DNA of 64,000 bases from Streptomyces albiflavescens (GTDB taxonomy: Bacteria; Actinomycetota; Actinomycetes; Streptomycetales; Streptomycetaceae): NCBI RefSeq assembly GCF_014645835.1, contig NZ_BMMM01000020.1, forward strand, positions 113,233 to 177,232, written 5' to 3'. Positions 9,606 to 18,340 of the stretch are shown in pieces; the first letter of the stretch is position 1, and each line of letters begins with the position of its first letter. Below the pieces are notes generated by a model, which searched no databases, was not told the origin of the DNA, and was given only the letters and a program-made list of their open reading frames with translations. Both the position numbers and the translations under genes were made by a program.

Positions 9606-10412
9606 TCAGACGGTCGCCGTGCCCAGGTACGCCTCGCGCACCCGCGGGTCCGCGTGCACCTCCGCGGCCGTCCCCTCGGCCAGCACCCGGCCCAGGTCGA
9701 GGACGACGACGCGGGAGCATAGCCGCATGACGAAGGCGACGTCGTGCTCGACGAGGAGGACCGCGCAGCCCTCCGTATCCGCCAAGTGGCGTACAACAGC
9801 GGCCAGTTGGCTGCTCTCGCCAGCCGTCATTCCAGAGGCGGGCTCGTCCAGCAGCAGCACCCGGGGCGGGTCGGCCACCGCGCGCGCCAGTTCCACCATG
9901 CGGGCCTGTCCCACCGGGAGCGCTCCGGCGAAGACTCCGGTCAGTGCGTCCAGCCCGCAGGAGCGCAGCACCTCCGCCGCGCGCTCGCGGCGCTCCTTCT
10001 CGTACGTCCGCCGGGTGGGCGCCGCGAGGAGATCCGCCGCGAGGCCGCCCCCGCCGCCGCGCCACTCCTGCGCCACCACCAGGTTGTCGGCCACGGTGAG
10101 CTGGCCGAACAGCTGCTGCCGCTGGAAGGTGCGGCGCATTCCGTGGCGGGCGCGCCAGACGGGGGAGCGGCGGGTGATGTCGGTGCCGTCGAGCAGGACG
10201 CGGCCCCCGTCGGGGCGGCGGATGCCCGACAGGGCGTCGAACAGGGTGGTCTTTCCGGCGCCGTTGGGGCCGATGAGCCCGCAGACCTCGCCGGGGCGCA
10301 GGGCGAGGCCGACGCCGTCGAGGGCACGGACGCCGCCGAAACGGACGCCGACACCGACGGCTTCGAGCACGGGCGCGTCGCTGATGGCCGGGCCATTTCC
10401 TCGGGTGTTCAT
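9606..10412 (-). CDS. livG: Branched-chain amino acid-type ABC transporter ATPase (LivG-like)
   Basis: 268 residues from ATG 10412, which overlaps the upstream stop (ATGA). Another in-frame ATG at 10439, also with a purine-rich site, would add nine residues (MDTRGDGPA) that near-duplicate MNTRGNGPA. Walker A is GPNGAGKTT. The LivG-type signature LPVGQARMVELARA replaces the canonical LSGGQ, and Walker B reads RVLLLDEP. It energises uptake by the Liv-type (HAAT) permease encoded just upstream and is the last gene of that operon. Confidence 0.88.
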   Translation of the reverse strand: MNTRGNGPAISDAPVLEAVGVGVRFGGVRALDGVGLALRPGEVCGLIGPNGAGKTTLFDALSGIRRPDGGRVLLDGTDITRRSPVWRARHGMRRTFQRQQLFGQLTVADNLVVAQEWRGGGGGLAADLLAAPTRRTYEKERRERAAEVLRSCGLDALTGVFAGALPVGQARMVELARAVADPPRVLLLDEPASGMTAGESSQLAAVVRHLADTEGCAVLLVEHDVAFVMRLCSRVVVLDLGRVLAEGTAAEVHADPRVREAYLGTATV

Positions 10413-13135
10413 GGCCGGACCGTCCCCTCGGGTGTCCATGGCCGGGAAATCCCTTCGGGCTGCGGCCCCTGATGTTTCGGCTGCCCGGCCGCGATGCCCA
10501 GGTACGCCTCCGTCAGCCGGTCCGCCTCCACCTCGGCGCGCGACCCACACCAGGTCACCCGCCCCTGAGCGAGATACGCGACGCGGTCGGCGACTCCGAG
10601 CACCTCGGTCGCCTTCTCCTCGACGAGGAGCAACGCCGTGCCCGCCTCCTTCAGTTCGACGAGCAGCCGGAACACCTCGTCGACGACGCGGGGTGCGAGC
10701 CCGAGCGACGGCTCGTCGGCGACGAGGACGGTCGGCGGTCGCTGGAGGAGCGGCGCGAGGGCGAGTATCTGCTGCTCACCGCCGGAGAGCGAACCGGCGG
10801 GGACGGCGCGCCGCGCGGCGAGTTCGGGGAAGCGCTCGTACACGGCGTCGCGGGCGGCTCTGTCCCGCAGATACAGGGCGAGGTTCTCCTCGATCGTGAG
10901 CGCCGGGAAGATCCCGCGACCCTCGGGGGCCAGCACCACCCCGGCGCGAGACCGCCCGACGGCCCGTTCGCGGGTGGCGTCGCGTCCGGCGACGTACACC
11001 TGGCCGCCGAGCGGGCGCAGCAGTCCGGCGGCGACTCGGCAAGTGGTCGACTTGCCCGCGCCGTTGGGGCCGAGAAGGGCGAGGATCTCGCCGGGGCGCA
11101 CCATGAGGTCGACGCCGCGCAGGACCGGGGCGCCGTCGTATCCGGCGTGGAGGGAGCGGAGTTCGAGGGCGGCCTCGGGGGATGGTGGCGCGGCATCGGA
11201 CACCTCGGCCGTGCGCGTGGCCGTCGCGGCCCGCCGCTGATGCCACCGCGTCGGCACGGCGGCGCAGTACCCGTCCGGGTCGTTCGCCAGCGCGAGCCCC
11301 GCCAGGCCGAAGAGGATCACCGGAAGGTGGACGGAGTCGGTCACATAGTCGGAGACGAGATGCGGTACGAGCGCGTAGACGAGCCCGGCGACGACGGCGA
11401 ACTGGGGGCGCCGTACCCCCGCCGCCACGACCACCGCGAGCCAGATCAGCCCGGTCATCGCGGTGAAGTCGGTCGCGGTGATACGGGTGCTGTAGGACGC
11501 GTACATCACGCCGCCGAAGCCCGCGAGCCCCGCCGACAGTGTGAACAGCATGAGCTTGGTGCGGATCACCGATACGCCCGAGGCCATCGCCGCCGCCGGA
11601 GCCGAGCGGACCGCGAGCATCGCGCGCCCGGACGGCGAGTCCCGCAGCGCGCTGAGCGTCGCCACGACCAGCGCGAGGAGCACGATCATCGCCACGCCCA
11701 TCGCGCGGTCGTCGCCCAGGTCCACCGGTCCGAAGACGGGGCGCGGGATCGCCCAGCCCGTGTCGCCGTTTCTCAACCAGCCCATCTGGAACAGGACCTG
11801 GTCGGCGAGAAAGGCGAGCGCGAGGGTCGCGAGGGCGAGCGAACGCCCGCCGAGCCGCAGCGCCGGGAGCGCCACCAGCGCGCCCAGTACGGCGGCCGCG
11901 CAGGTCCCGACCACCGTGGCCGCCACGAACGGCCAGCCATGGCTCATCAGCAGCCCGGCCACCAGTGCCGCGCCCGTCACGAACGTCGCCTGAGCCAGCG
12001 ACACCATCGCGCCGAGCCCTGTCACCACCGTGAACGAGACGAACACCAGGGAGAGGGCGAGCCCTTGGGCGAGAATGCCGCTCCAGAAGGGGGTCGTGAC
12101 CGTGTAGAAGGCGAGGGCGAGCAGCAGCCCGGCGGCAGTCCAGGGGCCCCAGCGCCGTACCCATGACCGGCCCGCCAAGTAGTCGACCGGCGGTGCGTCG
12201 ACGGCCGCCGCCGTGCCCGCCGTCCGCTGTCGCCGTGTCAGCACCAGGAGCCCGGCGAAGAGAATCAGGAAGGGAACGGCCGTACGGAAACCGGTGATCC
12301 GCTCGGCGAACGTCGCATAACCGGCGACCAGGTTCTGCAGCACCCCAAGCCCCAGACCGCCGGCGAAGGCCAGCGGAATGGACGCGAAGCGGCCGAGGAC
12401 CGCGGCCGTCGCCGAGACGAAGAGGAAGAGCGTGAAGTCGTGGGCGGACAGGCCGAGGAGAGGAGTGGCGAGGACACCCGCGAGCCCGGCGAGCGCCGAC
12501 GACAGCATCCAGGCGATCGACGACAGTCGGTCCGCGCTCATGCCGCGCAGCTCCACGAGCGAGCGATTGTCCACCGCCGCCCGGAGTTTGAGCCCGAGGG
12601 GCGTGTGGCGCATCAGGATCCACAGCCCGATGGCGACCACGGCGGTCGCCACCCAGGTGATCAACTGGTCCGAGTCGACGCCGACACCGTCCATCAGCTG
12701 CCACGACTTCGCCGGGCTCGGCCCGACCCCAGGTAGCCCGAACTGGTTCTCGGCGGGTCTGACGGACACGCCCGCGTCCTCGAGAAGCTCGACGATCCAC
12801 AGCCCCAGTGCGGGCAGCGCGACCAACAGTCCGATGGTGGCGACGATTTGGGCCGTCTCGCCGACCCGCGCCAACGTGCGGAACATCAGCCGGTCCAAGC
12901 CCCAGCCCAGCGCGGGCGCCACGACACCCACAAGGAGCAACGCCGTCGGCACGGCGGGCCAGCCGAGGCCGGAGTGCAGCTCGTAGAAGGCGAGCGCGCA
13001 CAGATAAGCGGTGGCGCCGTGGGCGAAGTTGAACAGTCCCGAGGCCGAGTAGGACAGCACGAGCCCGGTCGCGAGCAGGGCGTACAGCGCGCCGGAGACC
13101 AGCCCGCTCAGTACGAACCCCAACAGGTCCGACAT
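10409..13135 (-). CDS. LivH-LivM-LivF triple fusion ABC transporter protein
   Basis: 908 residues from ATG 13135, which has GAAGGG upstream; a GTG three codons earlier is less well placed. Residues ~1-300 are a LivH permease, ~330-620 a LivM permease with its own membrane segments, and ~655-880 a complete LivF ATPase (Walker A GPNGAGKST near 688, signature LSGGEQQILALAPLL, Walker B VLVADEP). These are normally three polypeptides. With separate LivG and a lipoprotein receptor the transporter is complete. Liv-type systems in actinobacteria import amino acids or small carboxylates; the adjacent acyl-CoA ligase favours a carboxylate (inference). Confidence 0.87.
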   Translation of the reverse strand: MSDLLGFVLSGLVSGALYALLATGLVLSYSASGLFNFAHGATAYLCALAFYELHSGLGWPAVPTALLLVGVVAPALGWGLDRLMFRTLARVGETAQIVATIGLLVALPALGLWIVELLEDAGVSVRPAENQFGLPGVGPSPAKSWQLMDGVGVDSDQLITWVATAVVAIGLWILMRHTPLGLKLRAAVDNRSLVELRGMSADRLSSIAWMLSSALAGLAGVLATPLLGLSAHDFTLFLFVSATAAVLGRFASIPLAFAGGLGLGVLQNLVAGYATFAERITGFRTAVPFLILFAGLLVLTRRQRTAGTAAAVDAPPVDYLAGRSWVRRWGPWTAAGLLLALAFYTVTTPFWSGILAQGLALSLVFVSFTVVTGLGAMVSLAQATFVTGAALVAGLLMSHGWPFVAATVVGTCAAAVLGALVALPALRLGGRSLALATLALAFLADQVLFQMGWLRNGDTGWAIPRPVFGPVDLGDDRAMGVAMIVLLALVVATLSALRDSPSGRAMLAVRSAPAAAMASGVSVIRTKLMLFTLSAGLAGFGGVMYASYSTRITATDFTAMTGLIWLAVVVAAGVRRPQFAVVAGLVYALVPHLVSDYVTDSVHLPVILFGLAGLALANDPDGYCAAVPTRWHQRRAATATRTAEVSDAAPPSPEAALELRSLHAGYDGAPVLRGVDLMVRPGEILALLGPNGAGKSTTCRVAAGLLRPLGGQVYVAGRDATRERAVGRSRAGVVLAPEGRGIFPALTIEENLALYLRDRAARDAVYERFPELAARRAVPAGSLSGGEQQILALAPLLQRPPTVLVADEPSLGLAPRVVDEVFRLLVELKEAGTALLLVEEKATEVLGVADRVAYLAQGRVTWCGSRAEVEADRLTEAYLGIAAGQPKHQGPQPEGISRPWTPEGTVRP

Positions 13136-13157
13136 CCCAAGCACCCTTCGGAAGCCG

Positions 13158-14414
13158 CTACTTGAAGGGAATGGGCGAGTAGCACTTGAAGGGCGCCGAC
13201 ACGACGTACTTCCCGCCCTTGAGCTGGACGAGCGCTCCGCAGCCGAACGACTCCTTCCGCCCCCTGGGTTCGGCGCGGTCGCCGACCATCGTGCCCTTGT
13301 CGGAGAAGGCGCCCGCCGCCTTCTGGAAGGACGCCACCGTCAGGTCCTTGCCCGCTTTCTCGGCGATGGCGAGGAAGAGGTCGGCCGACATGTATCCCGT
13401 CATCATGTGCATGTTCAACGGGACGTCCTTGCCCGCGGCCTTCGTGATGTCCTCCTTGAACTGCCGCATCGCCGGGCTGTCCTGTTCGAACGGCTGGAAC
13501 GACAGCAGGATGTGCACCCCGTCGAGCGCCTTCTTCGTCGCGCTCTTGGCGAGCAGCGACGGGTCGTAGTCGGTGGGATCGGTGAGGACGCCGTCGTATC
13601 CGGTGCGCTTGAGCGCCGTGAACAGGCCGATGTTGTACGGGGTCTGCATGACGGAGACCACGGCGTCGGGGGCCTTGCCGCCGTCGCTGCGCAGGATCTC
13701 CTTGGTGTATGCCGACCAGTCGCTCGGTACGGCGCCCGCCGGTACGGACGACTTGGCGAAGGTCACGTCGTAGCCCGCCGAGGCGAAGCTCTGCTTGTAG
13801 GTGCGGATGGCGAAGGTGCCGGCGTCGCTGTCATTGGCCAGGATCGCCACGGACTTGCCCTGCGAGCCGCCCGTCACCTGCTTGAGCCCCTCCGGCCAGG
13901 TCTGCGAGATGGTGCCGCCGGGCATCGGCACCATGCAGCCGCCGAAGCCGTAGATGTACGTCGGCCCGCAGAAGGAGGGCAGGGTGCCCCAGCCGAAGGT
14001 CGGCACCTTCTGCTGCTGGAGGAAGTCCGCTCCCGAGAAGGTCGTCGAACTCATCGGCGCGATCGCGAACACCTTGTCCTGCTGGACGAGTTTGCGTGCC
14101 GCCGCGAGGTTCTTGGCCGGGTCCTGTCCGTCGTCCTCGGCGCCGAGGTAGTCGATCTTCCGGCCGTTGACCCCGCCCTCGGCGTTCGCGCGGTCGAAGC
14201 GGGCCTTCGCGCCGAGGTCGGTGTCCTTCTTGGAGTACCCGGTGGCGGTCGTCATCGAGACGATGCCGCCGACCTTGATGGAATCGTCGGTCACTCCACG
14301 TACGGAGCTTCCTGCCTTGTCCGAACTTCCGCCGTCGGCAGCCGAGTTGCAGGCGGTAGTGGCGAGCAGCAGCGCGGCCACGGCGGCGGTGATGGTGCGG
14401 ATCGGTCGCGACAC
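13158..14414 (-). CDS. Liv-type periplasmic-binding lipoprotein
   Basis: 418 residues from GTG 14414, preceded by GGAGGGGG. The N-terminus is a lipoprotein signal, hydrophobic TAAVAALLLATTAC then Asn-Ser, with a slightly weak lipobox. The remainder matches Peripla_BP_6 ligand-binding proteins: IKVGGIVSMTTATGYSKK, then GAKARFDRANAEGGVNGRKI and VAILANDSDAGTF. It should capture the substrate outside the membrane and feed the fused permease encoded 22 bp downstream. Size and fold are usual for amino acid or carboxylate receptors; the ligand cannot be assigned. Confidence 0.87.
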   Translation of the reverse strand: MSRPIRTITAAVAALLLATTACNSAADGGSSDKAGSSVRGVTDDSIKVGGIVSMTTATGYSKKDTDLGAKARFDRANAEGGVNGRKIDYLGAEDDGQDPAKNLAAARKLVQQDKVFAIAPMSSTTFSGADFLQQQKVPTFGWGTLPSFCGPTYIYGFGGCMVPMPGGTISQTWPEGLKQVTGGSQGKSVAILANDSDAGTFAIRTYKQSFASAGYDVTFAKSSVPAGAVPSDWSAYTKEILRSDGGKAPDAVVSVMQTPYNIGLFTALKRTGYDGVLTDPTDYDPSLLAKSATKKALDGVHILLSFQPFEQDSPAMRQFKEDITKAAGKDVPLNMHMMTGYMSADLFLAIAEKAGKDLTVASFQKAAGAFSDKGTMVGDRAEPRGRKESFGCGALVQLKGGKYVVSAPFKCYSPIPFK

Positions 14415-14494
14415 GTCGGTCCCCCTCCGTCGGGTGACCGAAAGTCTCGGTTGAATCTGACGACCCGTCAATATCTGACGCGTCGGTAAGTGAT

Positions 14495-14585
14495 GAGCCG
14501 TCAGGTATTGCTCGGGTGAGCCGTCAGGTATTGCTCAGGTAGCCGTCAGGTATTGCTCAGGCCGCATACAGCCATTGCTCAGGCC
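14495..14585. repeat. Tandem ~20-bp repeats between the receptor and acyl-CoA ligase genes
   Basis: Three near-identical copies of GAGCCGTCAGGTATTGCTC start at 14495, 14518 and ~14540 (the third lacks the first G), with a period of ~23 bp. A degenerate fourth copy near 14569 runs into the last codons of the ligase gene. The array forms most of the intergenic space upstream of the receptor gene and probably arose by slippage. A regulatory role is possible but not shown. Confidence 0.75.
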
Positions 14586-16405
14586 CGGTACAACGCTTCG
14601 ACCTCCGTCGAGTACGCCTTCTCGATCGCCTTCCGCTTCAGCTTCAGCGAAGGCGTCAGCAGCCCGTGCTCCTCGGTGAACTGGTGGGCCAGTATCCGGA
14701 ACGTACGGATCGACTCGGCCTGCGAGACCAGCGTGTTCGCGGCCACCACCGCGCGCCGCACCTCGGTCTCCAGGTCGGGGTCGCGCACCAGCTGGGCGGC
14801 GGACAGCTGCGGCTTGCCGCGCATCTGGAGCCAGTGTTCGACGGCTTCGGAGTCGAGGGTGACGAGTGCCGCGATGTACGGCCGGTCGTTGCCGACGACG
14901 ATGCACTGGGCGACCAGCGGATGGTCGCGCACCCGCTCCTCCAGGATCCCCGGCGAGACGCTCTTGCCGCCGGAGGTCACCAGGATCTCCTTCTTGCGCC
15001 CGGTGATGGTGAGATAGCCGTCCTCGTCGAGGGAGCCCAGGTCACCCGTGGCGAGCCAGCCGTCGTGCAGGGTGGCGTCGGTGGCCTTCTGGTTGTTGAG
15101 GTAGCCCTGGAAGACGTTCTCGCCGTGCAGCCAGATCTCGCCGTCGTCCGCGATGTGCACGGTGGTGCCCGGGATCGCCTGGCCGACGGTGCCGAACCGG
15201 GTCCGCTCGGGTGGGTTGGCGGTCGCGGCCGCCGTGGACTCGGTGAGCCCGTACCCCTCGTAGATCGAGACGCCCGCGCCGGCGAAGAACAGTCCGAGCC
15301 GGCGGTCCATCGCCGAGCCGCCCGACATCGCGTGCTTCACCCGGCCGCCCATCGCGGCGCGCACCTTGGAGTAGACGACCTTGTCGAAGAACTGGTGCTG
15401 CATGCGCAGGCTCGCGGAGGGGCCGGGTCCGATGCCCCAGGCCTTCGACTCGACCGCGTCCGCGTAGCGCACGGCGACCTCGACGGCCTTCTCGAAGGGG
15501 CCCGACTTGCCGTCCTTCTCGGCCTTGCGGCGGGCGGCGTTGAAGACCTTCTCGAAGATGTACGGCACGGCCAGGAAGAAGGTCGGCTGGAACGCGGCCA
15601 GGTCCGGCAGCAGGGCCGCCGCGTTCAGCTGTGGCTGGTGCCCGAACTTGACCTTCCCGCGGAACGCCGCGACCTGCACCATCCGCCCGAAGACATGCGC
15701 GAGTGGCAGGAACAGCAGCGTGGCCGCCTCGTCGCCGCGCTTGGAGTGGAAGACGGGCTCCCAGCGTTGGATGACGGTGTCCGCCTCGAACATGAAGTTG
15801 GCGTGGGAGATCACACAGCCCTTGGGGCGGCCGGTGGTGCCGGAGGTGTAGATGATCGTCGCGGTCGACTCGGGCGTGACCGCGCGCCGGTGCCGGTGGA
15901 CCACCTCGTCGTCGATGTGCGCGCCGGCCTCGTACAGCTCCTGCACGGCGCCCACGTCGAGCTGCCACAGCTGGTGCAGCTGAGGCAGCCGGTCGACGAC
16001 CGTGGCGATCGTCATCGCGTGGTCCTCGTGCTCCACCATGACGGCCGACACCTCGGCGTCGTACAGCATCCAGAAGACCTGCTCGGCGGAGGAGGTCGGG
16101 TAGATGGGCACGACCTGGGCGCCGATCGTCCACAGGGCGAAGTCGAAGAGCGTCCACTCGTAGCGAGTACGGCACATGATCGCGACCCGGTCCCCGAACC
16201 GGATCCCCTGGGCGAGCAAGCCCTTGGCGAGCGCGAGCACCTCGTCGCGGAACTCGGCGGACGTCACATCGCGCCACTGCCCCTGCTCGTCCTTGCGGCC
16301 GAGAGCGATGTGCAGTGGGTCTTCCAGGGCATGGTCGAACACGACGTCGGCAAGGCCGCCCACCGGCGGCGCCGACGCCAACGGAGGGTTGGTGAACTCG
16401 CGCAA
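14579..16405 (-). CDS. AMP-dependent long-chain acyl-CoA synthetase (FadD15-type)
   Basis: 608 residues from TTG 16405, which sits 5 nt after AAGGAG. ANL superfamily motifs are clear: P-loop TIIYTSGTTGRPKG, the GYGLTES adenylate motif, hinge/A8 region TGDLGSLDEDGYLTITGRKK, and a C-terminal catalytic Lys region (LTPSLKLKRK). The enzyme forms acyl-CoA from a fatty or aromatic acid, ATP and CoA. No membrane segment is visible. Its position before the Liv-type importer suggests it traps the imported carboxylate as its CoA ester; a role in general fatty acid activation is the alternative. Confidence 0.9.
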   Translation of the reverse strand: MREFTNPPLASAPPVGGLADVVFDHALEDPLHIALGRKDEQGQWRDVTSAEFRDEVLALAKGLLAQGIRFGDRVAIMCRTRYEWTLFDFALWTIGAQVVPIYPTSSAEQVFWMLYDAEVSAVMVEHEDHAMTIATVVDRLPQLHQLWQLDVGAVQELYEAGAHIDDEVVHRHRRAVTPESTATIIYTSGTTGRPKGCVISHANFMFEADTVIQRWEPVFHSKRGDEAATLLFLPLAHVFGRMVQVAAFRGKVKFGHQPQLNAAALLPDLAAFQPTFFLAVPYIFEKVFNAARRKAEKDGKSGPFEKAVEVAVRYADAVESKAWGIGPGPSASLRMQHQFFDKVVYSKVRAAMGGRVKHAMSGGSAMDRRLGLFFAGAGVSIYEGYGLTESTAAATANPPERTRFGTVGQAIPGTTVHIADDGEIWLHGENVFQGYLNNQKATDATLHDGWLATGDLGSLDEDGYLTITGRKKEILVTSGGKSVSPGILEERVRDHPLVAQCIVVGNDRPYIAALVTLDSEAVEHWLQMRGKPQLSAAQLVRDPDLETEVRRAVVAANTLVSQAESIRTFRILAHQFTEEHGLLTPSLKLKRKAIEKAYSTEVEALYRA

Positions 16406-16554
16406 TCCCGCTCCTTGTGGCGCTCCGCACAGCGCCGTGAAAGCTACCCCACCCGGCCGCCTGGCGGGAGGGGGGTCGGATCGCCGGGGGGCACGGCATA
16501 TCCAATGGTCAGCCTTGGAAATGCCCTCACAAGGGGAAGGGCGGGACAGAATCC

Positions 16555-16570
16555 CTTACGGTTCCGTAAG
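16555..16570. promoter_or_regulatory. 16-bp palindrome, candidate repressor operator
   Basis: CTTACGG-TT-CCGTAAG is a perfect inverted repeat ~150 bp upstream of the acyl-CoA ligase start. It lies in a 338-bp gap that otherwise holds only the terminator at 16692-16734. Size and symmetry suit a TetR-type dimer, the usual regulator of actinobacterial fatty-acid genes, but no such regulator is encoded nearby. Confidence 0.4.
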
Positions 16571-16691
16571 TTTCTGGCCCGTAATCTCCACGGAATCTGT
16601 ACGACCCGATGACTGTGCGCGGGCCCCCGGACACCAAATGTGGAACTTCTGCTTCCGGACTCCGTGCCGCCCCGGGAGGCCCTGTGCGAAA

Positions 16692-16734
16692 GGTGCCGAG
16701 CCGGTCCTGGTGGACCCGGGACCGGCTCGGCACC
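16692..16734 (-). terminator. Rho-independent-type hairpin after the DHA2 transporter gene
   Basis: A perfect 16-bp stem (arms 16692-16707 and 16719-16734, outer bases GGTGCCGAGCC) with an 11-nt loop lies 9 bp past the stop of the MFS gene. No long U tract follows, which is common in streptomycetes. Confidence 0.8.
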
Positions 16735-16743
16735 CTCGCGGCC

Positions 16744-18228
16744 TCACCGGCGAGACGCCGTCACCGTCTCGGCCGATGGCACGGCCTCGCTCACCGCAGG
16801 ACGCGGTGTCCGCACCAACATCACTACCAGCGCACCCGCGATCATCCCCGTCACACCCGCCGCCACCGACGCCGCGTCGATCCCCGATGCGAAGGCGGCC
16901 CGCAGCGCGTGCTCCGACAGCGTGCCCCGCAGCGCCCCGGCGCCGCCGCCGGCCAGCGTGTGGGCCGCGTCGTGCGACAGCGTGTCCTGCATGCGGGAGG
17001 TCAGCACCGTGCCGAAGACGGCGACCCCGAGCGCGTAGCCGAGCTGGCGGACCGTGTTGACCGCGCCGCCCGCCATACCCGCCCGCTCCGGCGGCACCGC
17101 GGCGAGCGCGGCGCCGGCGATCGCGGGGGAGACGAGCCCGGTGCCGATCCCCACCAGCACCAGGCCCGGCACCAGCGCCGTCCAGCCGGTGCCCGCGTCC
17201 AGCACGGCCTGGCAGAACACGCCCGAGCCGATCAGCAGCAGCCCGCCGCCTATCGTCAGCCGCGCCGGAACCCCGTGCAGCAGCTTCCCGGCCAGGATCG
17301 CGACCACCACCGAGGCGCCCGTCATCGGCAGCAGCGTGAGCCCACCGCGCACCGGGCTCATGTCCAGCACCGTCTGCATCCAGATCGACAGATACGGGAT
17401 GACACCGAACGCCGCCCCGTTGAAGGCGAGCGCACCCACCATCACGCCCACGAACGCGGGCTTGCGCAGCAGCGACAGATCGAGCAGCGGATGGGCCACC
17501 CGGCGCTCGACGAGGACGAACGCGAGCAGTGAGAGTGCCGCGAGCGCGAACGAGCCCGTCGTGACCGCCGACGTCCAGCCGTCGGACCCGGCCCGCACCA
17601 CCCCGTACGTCGTCGCCCCCGCGAAGCCCGCGAACGCAGCCGTGCCCGCCCAGTCGATGCGCATGCCGCGTGGACCGCGCGACTCGGGCACCACCTTCAG
17701 CGTGAGCCACACCGACGCCACGCTCACGGGCAGGTTCACGAAGAAGATCCACCGCCAGCCGGGCCCCTCGGTGAGCAGCCCGCCGAGCACCGGCCCGACC
17801 GCGGCCGCGCTGCCGCTGACCGCGCCCCACACCCCGAGCGCCGCCGATCGCTGTCGCCCCTGGTAGACCGAGCCGAGCAGGGGCAGTGTCGTCGCGAACA
17901 TCGCCGCCGCGCCCACGCCCTGCAGTCCGCGCGCGGCGACCAGCATCCCGGGCCCGGACGCCAGCCCGCACAGCAGCGACGCCACCGCGAAGAGCGCCAC
18001 GCCCGCCACGTGCACCCGGCGGCGGCCGAGGATGTCGGCCGCGGCCCCGACCCCCAGCAGCAGTGCGGCGAGCGCGAGCGCGTACCCGTCGATCACCCAC
18101 TGCAGATCACTCAGCGACGCGTGCAGCGTCCGCGCCATGTCCGGCAGCGCGACGATCCCGATCGTCACGTCCAGCAACAACATGAACGTGCCCAGGCACA
18201 CCGCCGTGAGCGGCCCCCATGTACGCAT
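16744..18228 (-). CDS. DHA2-family MFS drug exporter (EmrB/QacA type, ~14 TMS)
   Basis: 494 residues from ATG 18228, AAGGAG 9 nt upstream. The DHA2 pattern is clear: motif D1 LDVTIGIVALPDM in TM1, motif A region GAAADILGRRR, motif B-like ARGLQGVGAAAM, and WRWIFFVNLPVS between TM6 and TM7. About 14 hydrophobic segments are evident. It should export a cationic or amphipathic compound by proton antiport. It is transcribed divergently from an Lrp/AsnC regulator, whose operator probably lies in the 112-bp gap between them; that regulator is its likely controller (inference). Confidence 0.88.
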   Translation of the reverse strand: MRTWGPLTAVCLGTFMLLLDVTIGIVALPDMARTLHASLSDLQWVIDGYALALAALLLGVGAAADILGRRRVHVAGVALFAVASLLCGLASGPGMLVAARGLQGVGAAAMFATTLPLLGSVYQGRQRSAALGVWGAVSGSAAAVGPVLGGLLTEGPGWRWIFFVNLPVSVASVWLTLKVVPESRGPRGMRIDWAGTAAFAGFAGATTYGVVRAGSDGWTSAVTTGSFALAALSLLAFVLVERRVAHPLLDLSLLRKPAFVGVMVGALAFNGAAFGVIPYLSIWMQTVLDMSPVRGGLTLLPMTGASVVVAILAGKLLHGVPARLTIGGGLLLIGSGVFCQAVLDAGTGWTALVPGLVLVGIGTGLVSPAIAGAALAAVPPERAGMAGGAVNTVRQLGYALGVAVFGTVLTSRMQDTLSHDAAHTLAGGGAGALRGTLSEHALRAAFASGIDAASVAAGVTGMIAGALVVMLVRTPRPAVSEAVPSAETVTASRR

Positions 18229-18340
18229 GTCTTCAACTCCTTGTGTCACCGATGCGTATGCCTCCGTACGATGAGGTCGTGCCGGATGATCGGAGCGGTT
18301 GCCGACGTCCGATCGACGGAATCCGACAAGAGCAGGCCTC

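Noticed and set aside
14666..16612. 648-codon plus-strand frame opposite the acyl-CoA ligase
   Set aside because: Shadow frame; the minus strand holds all ANL motifs and a good start.
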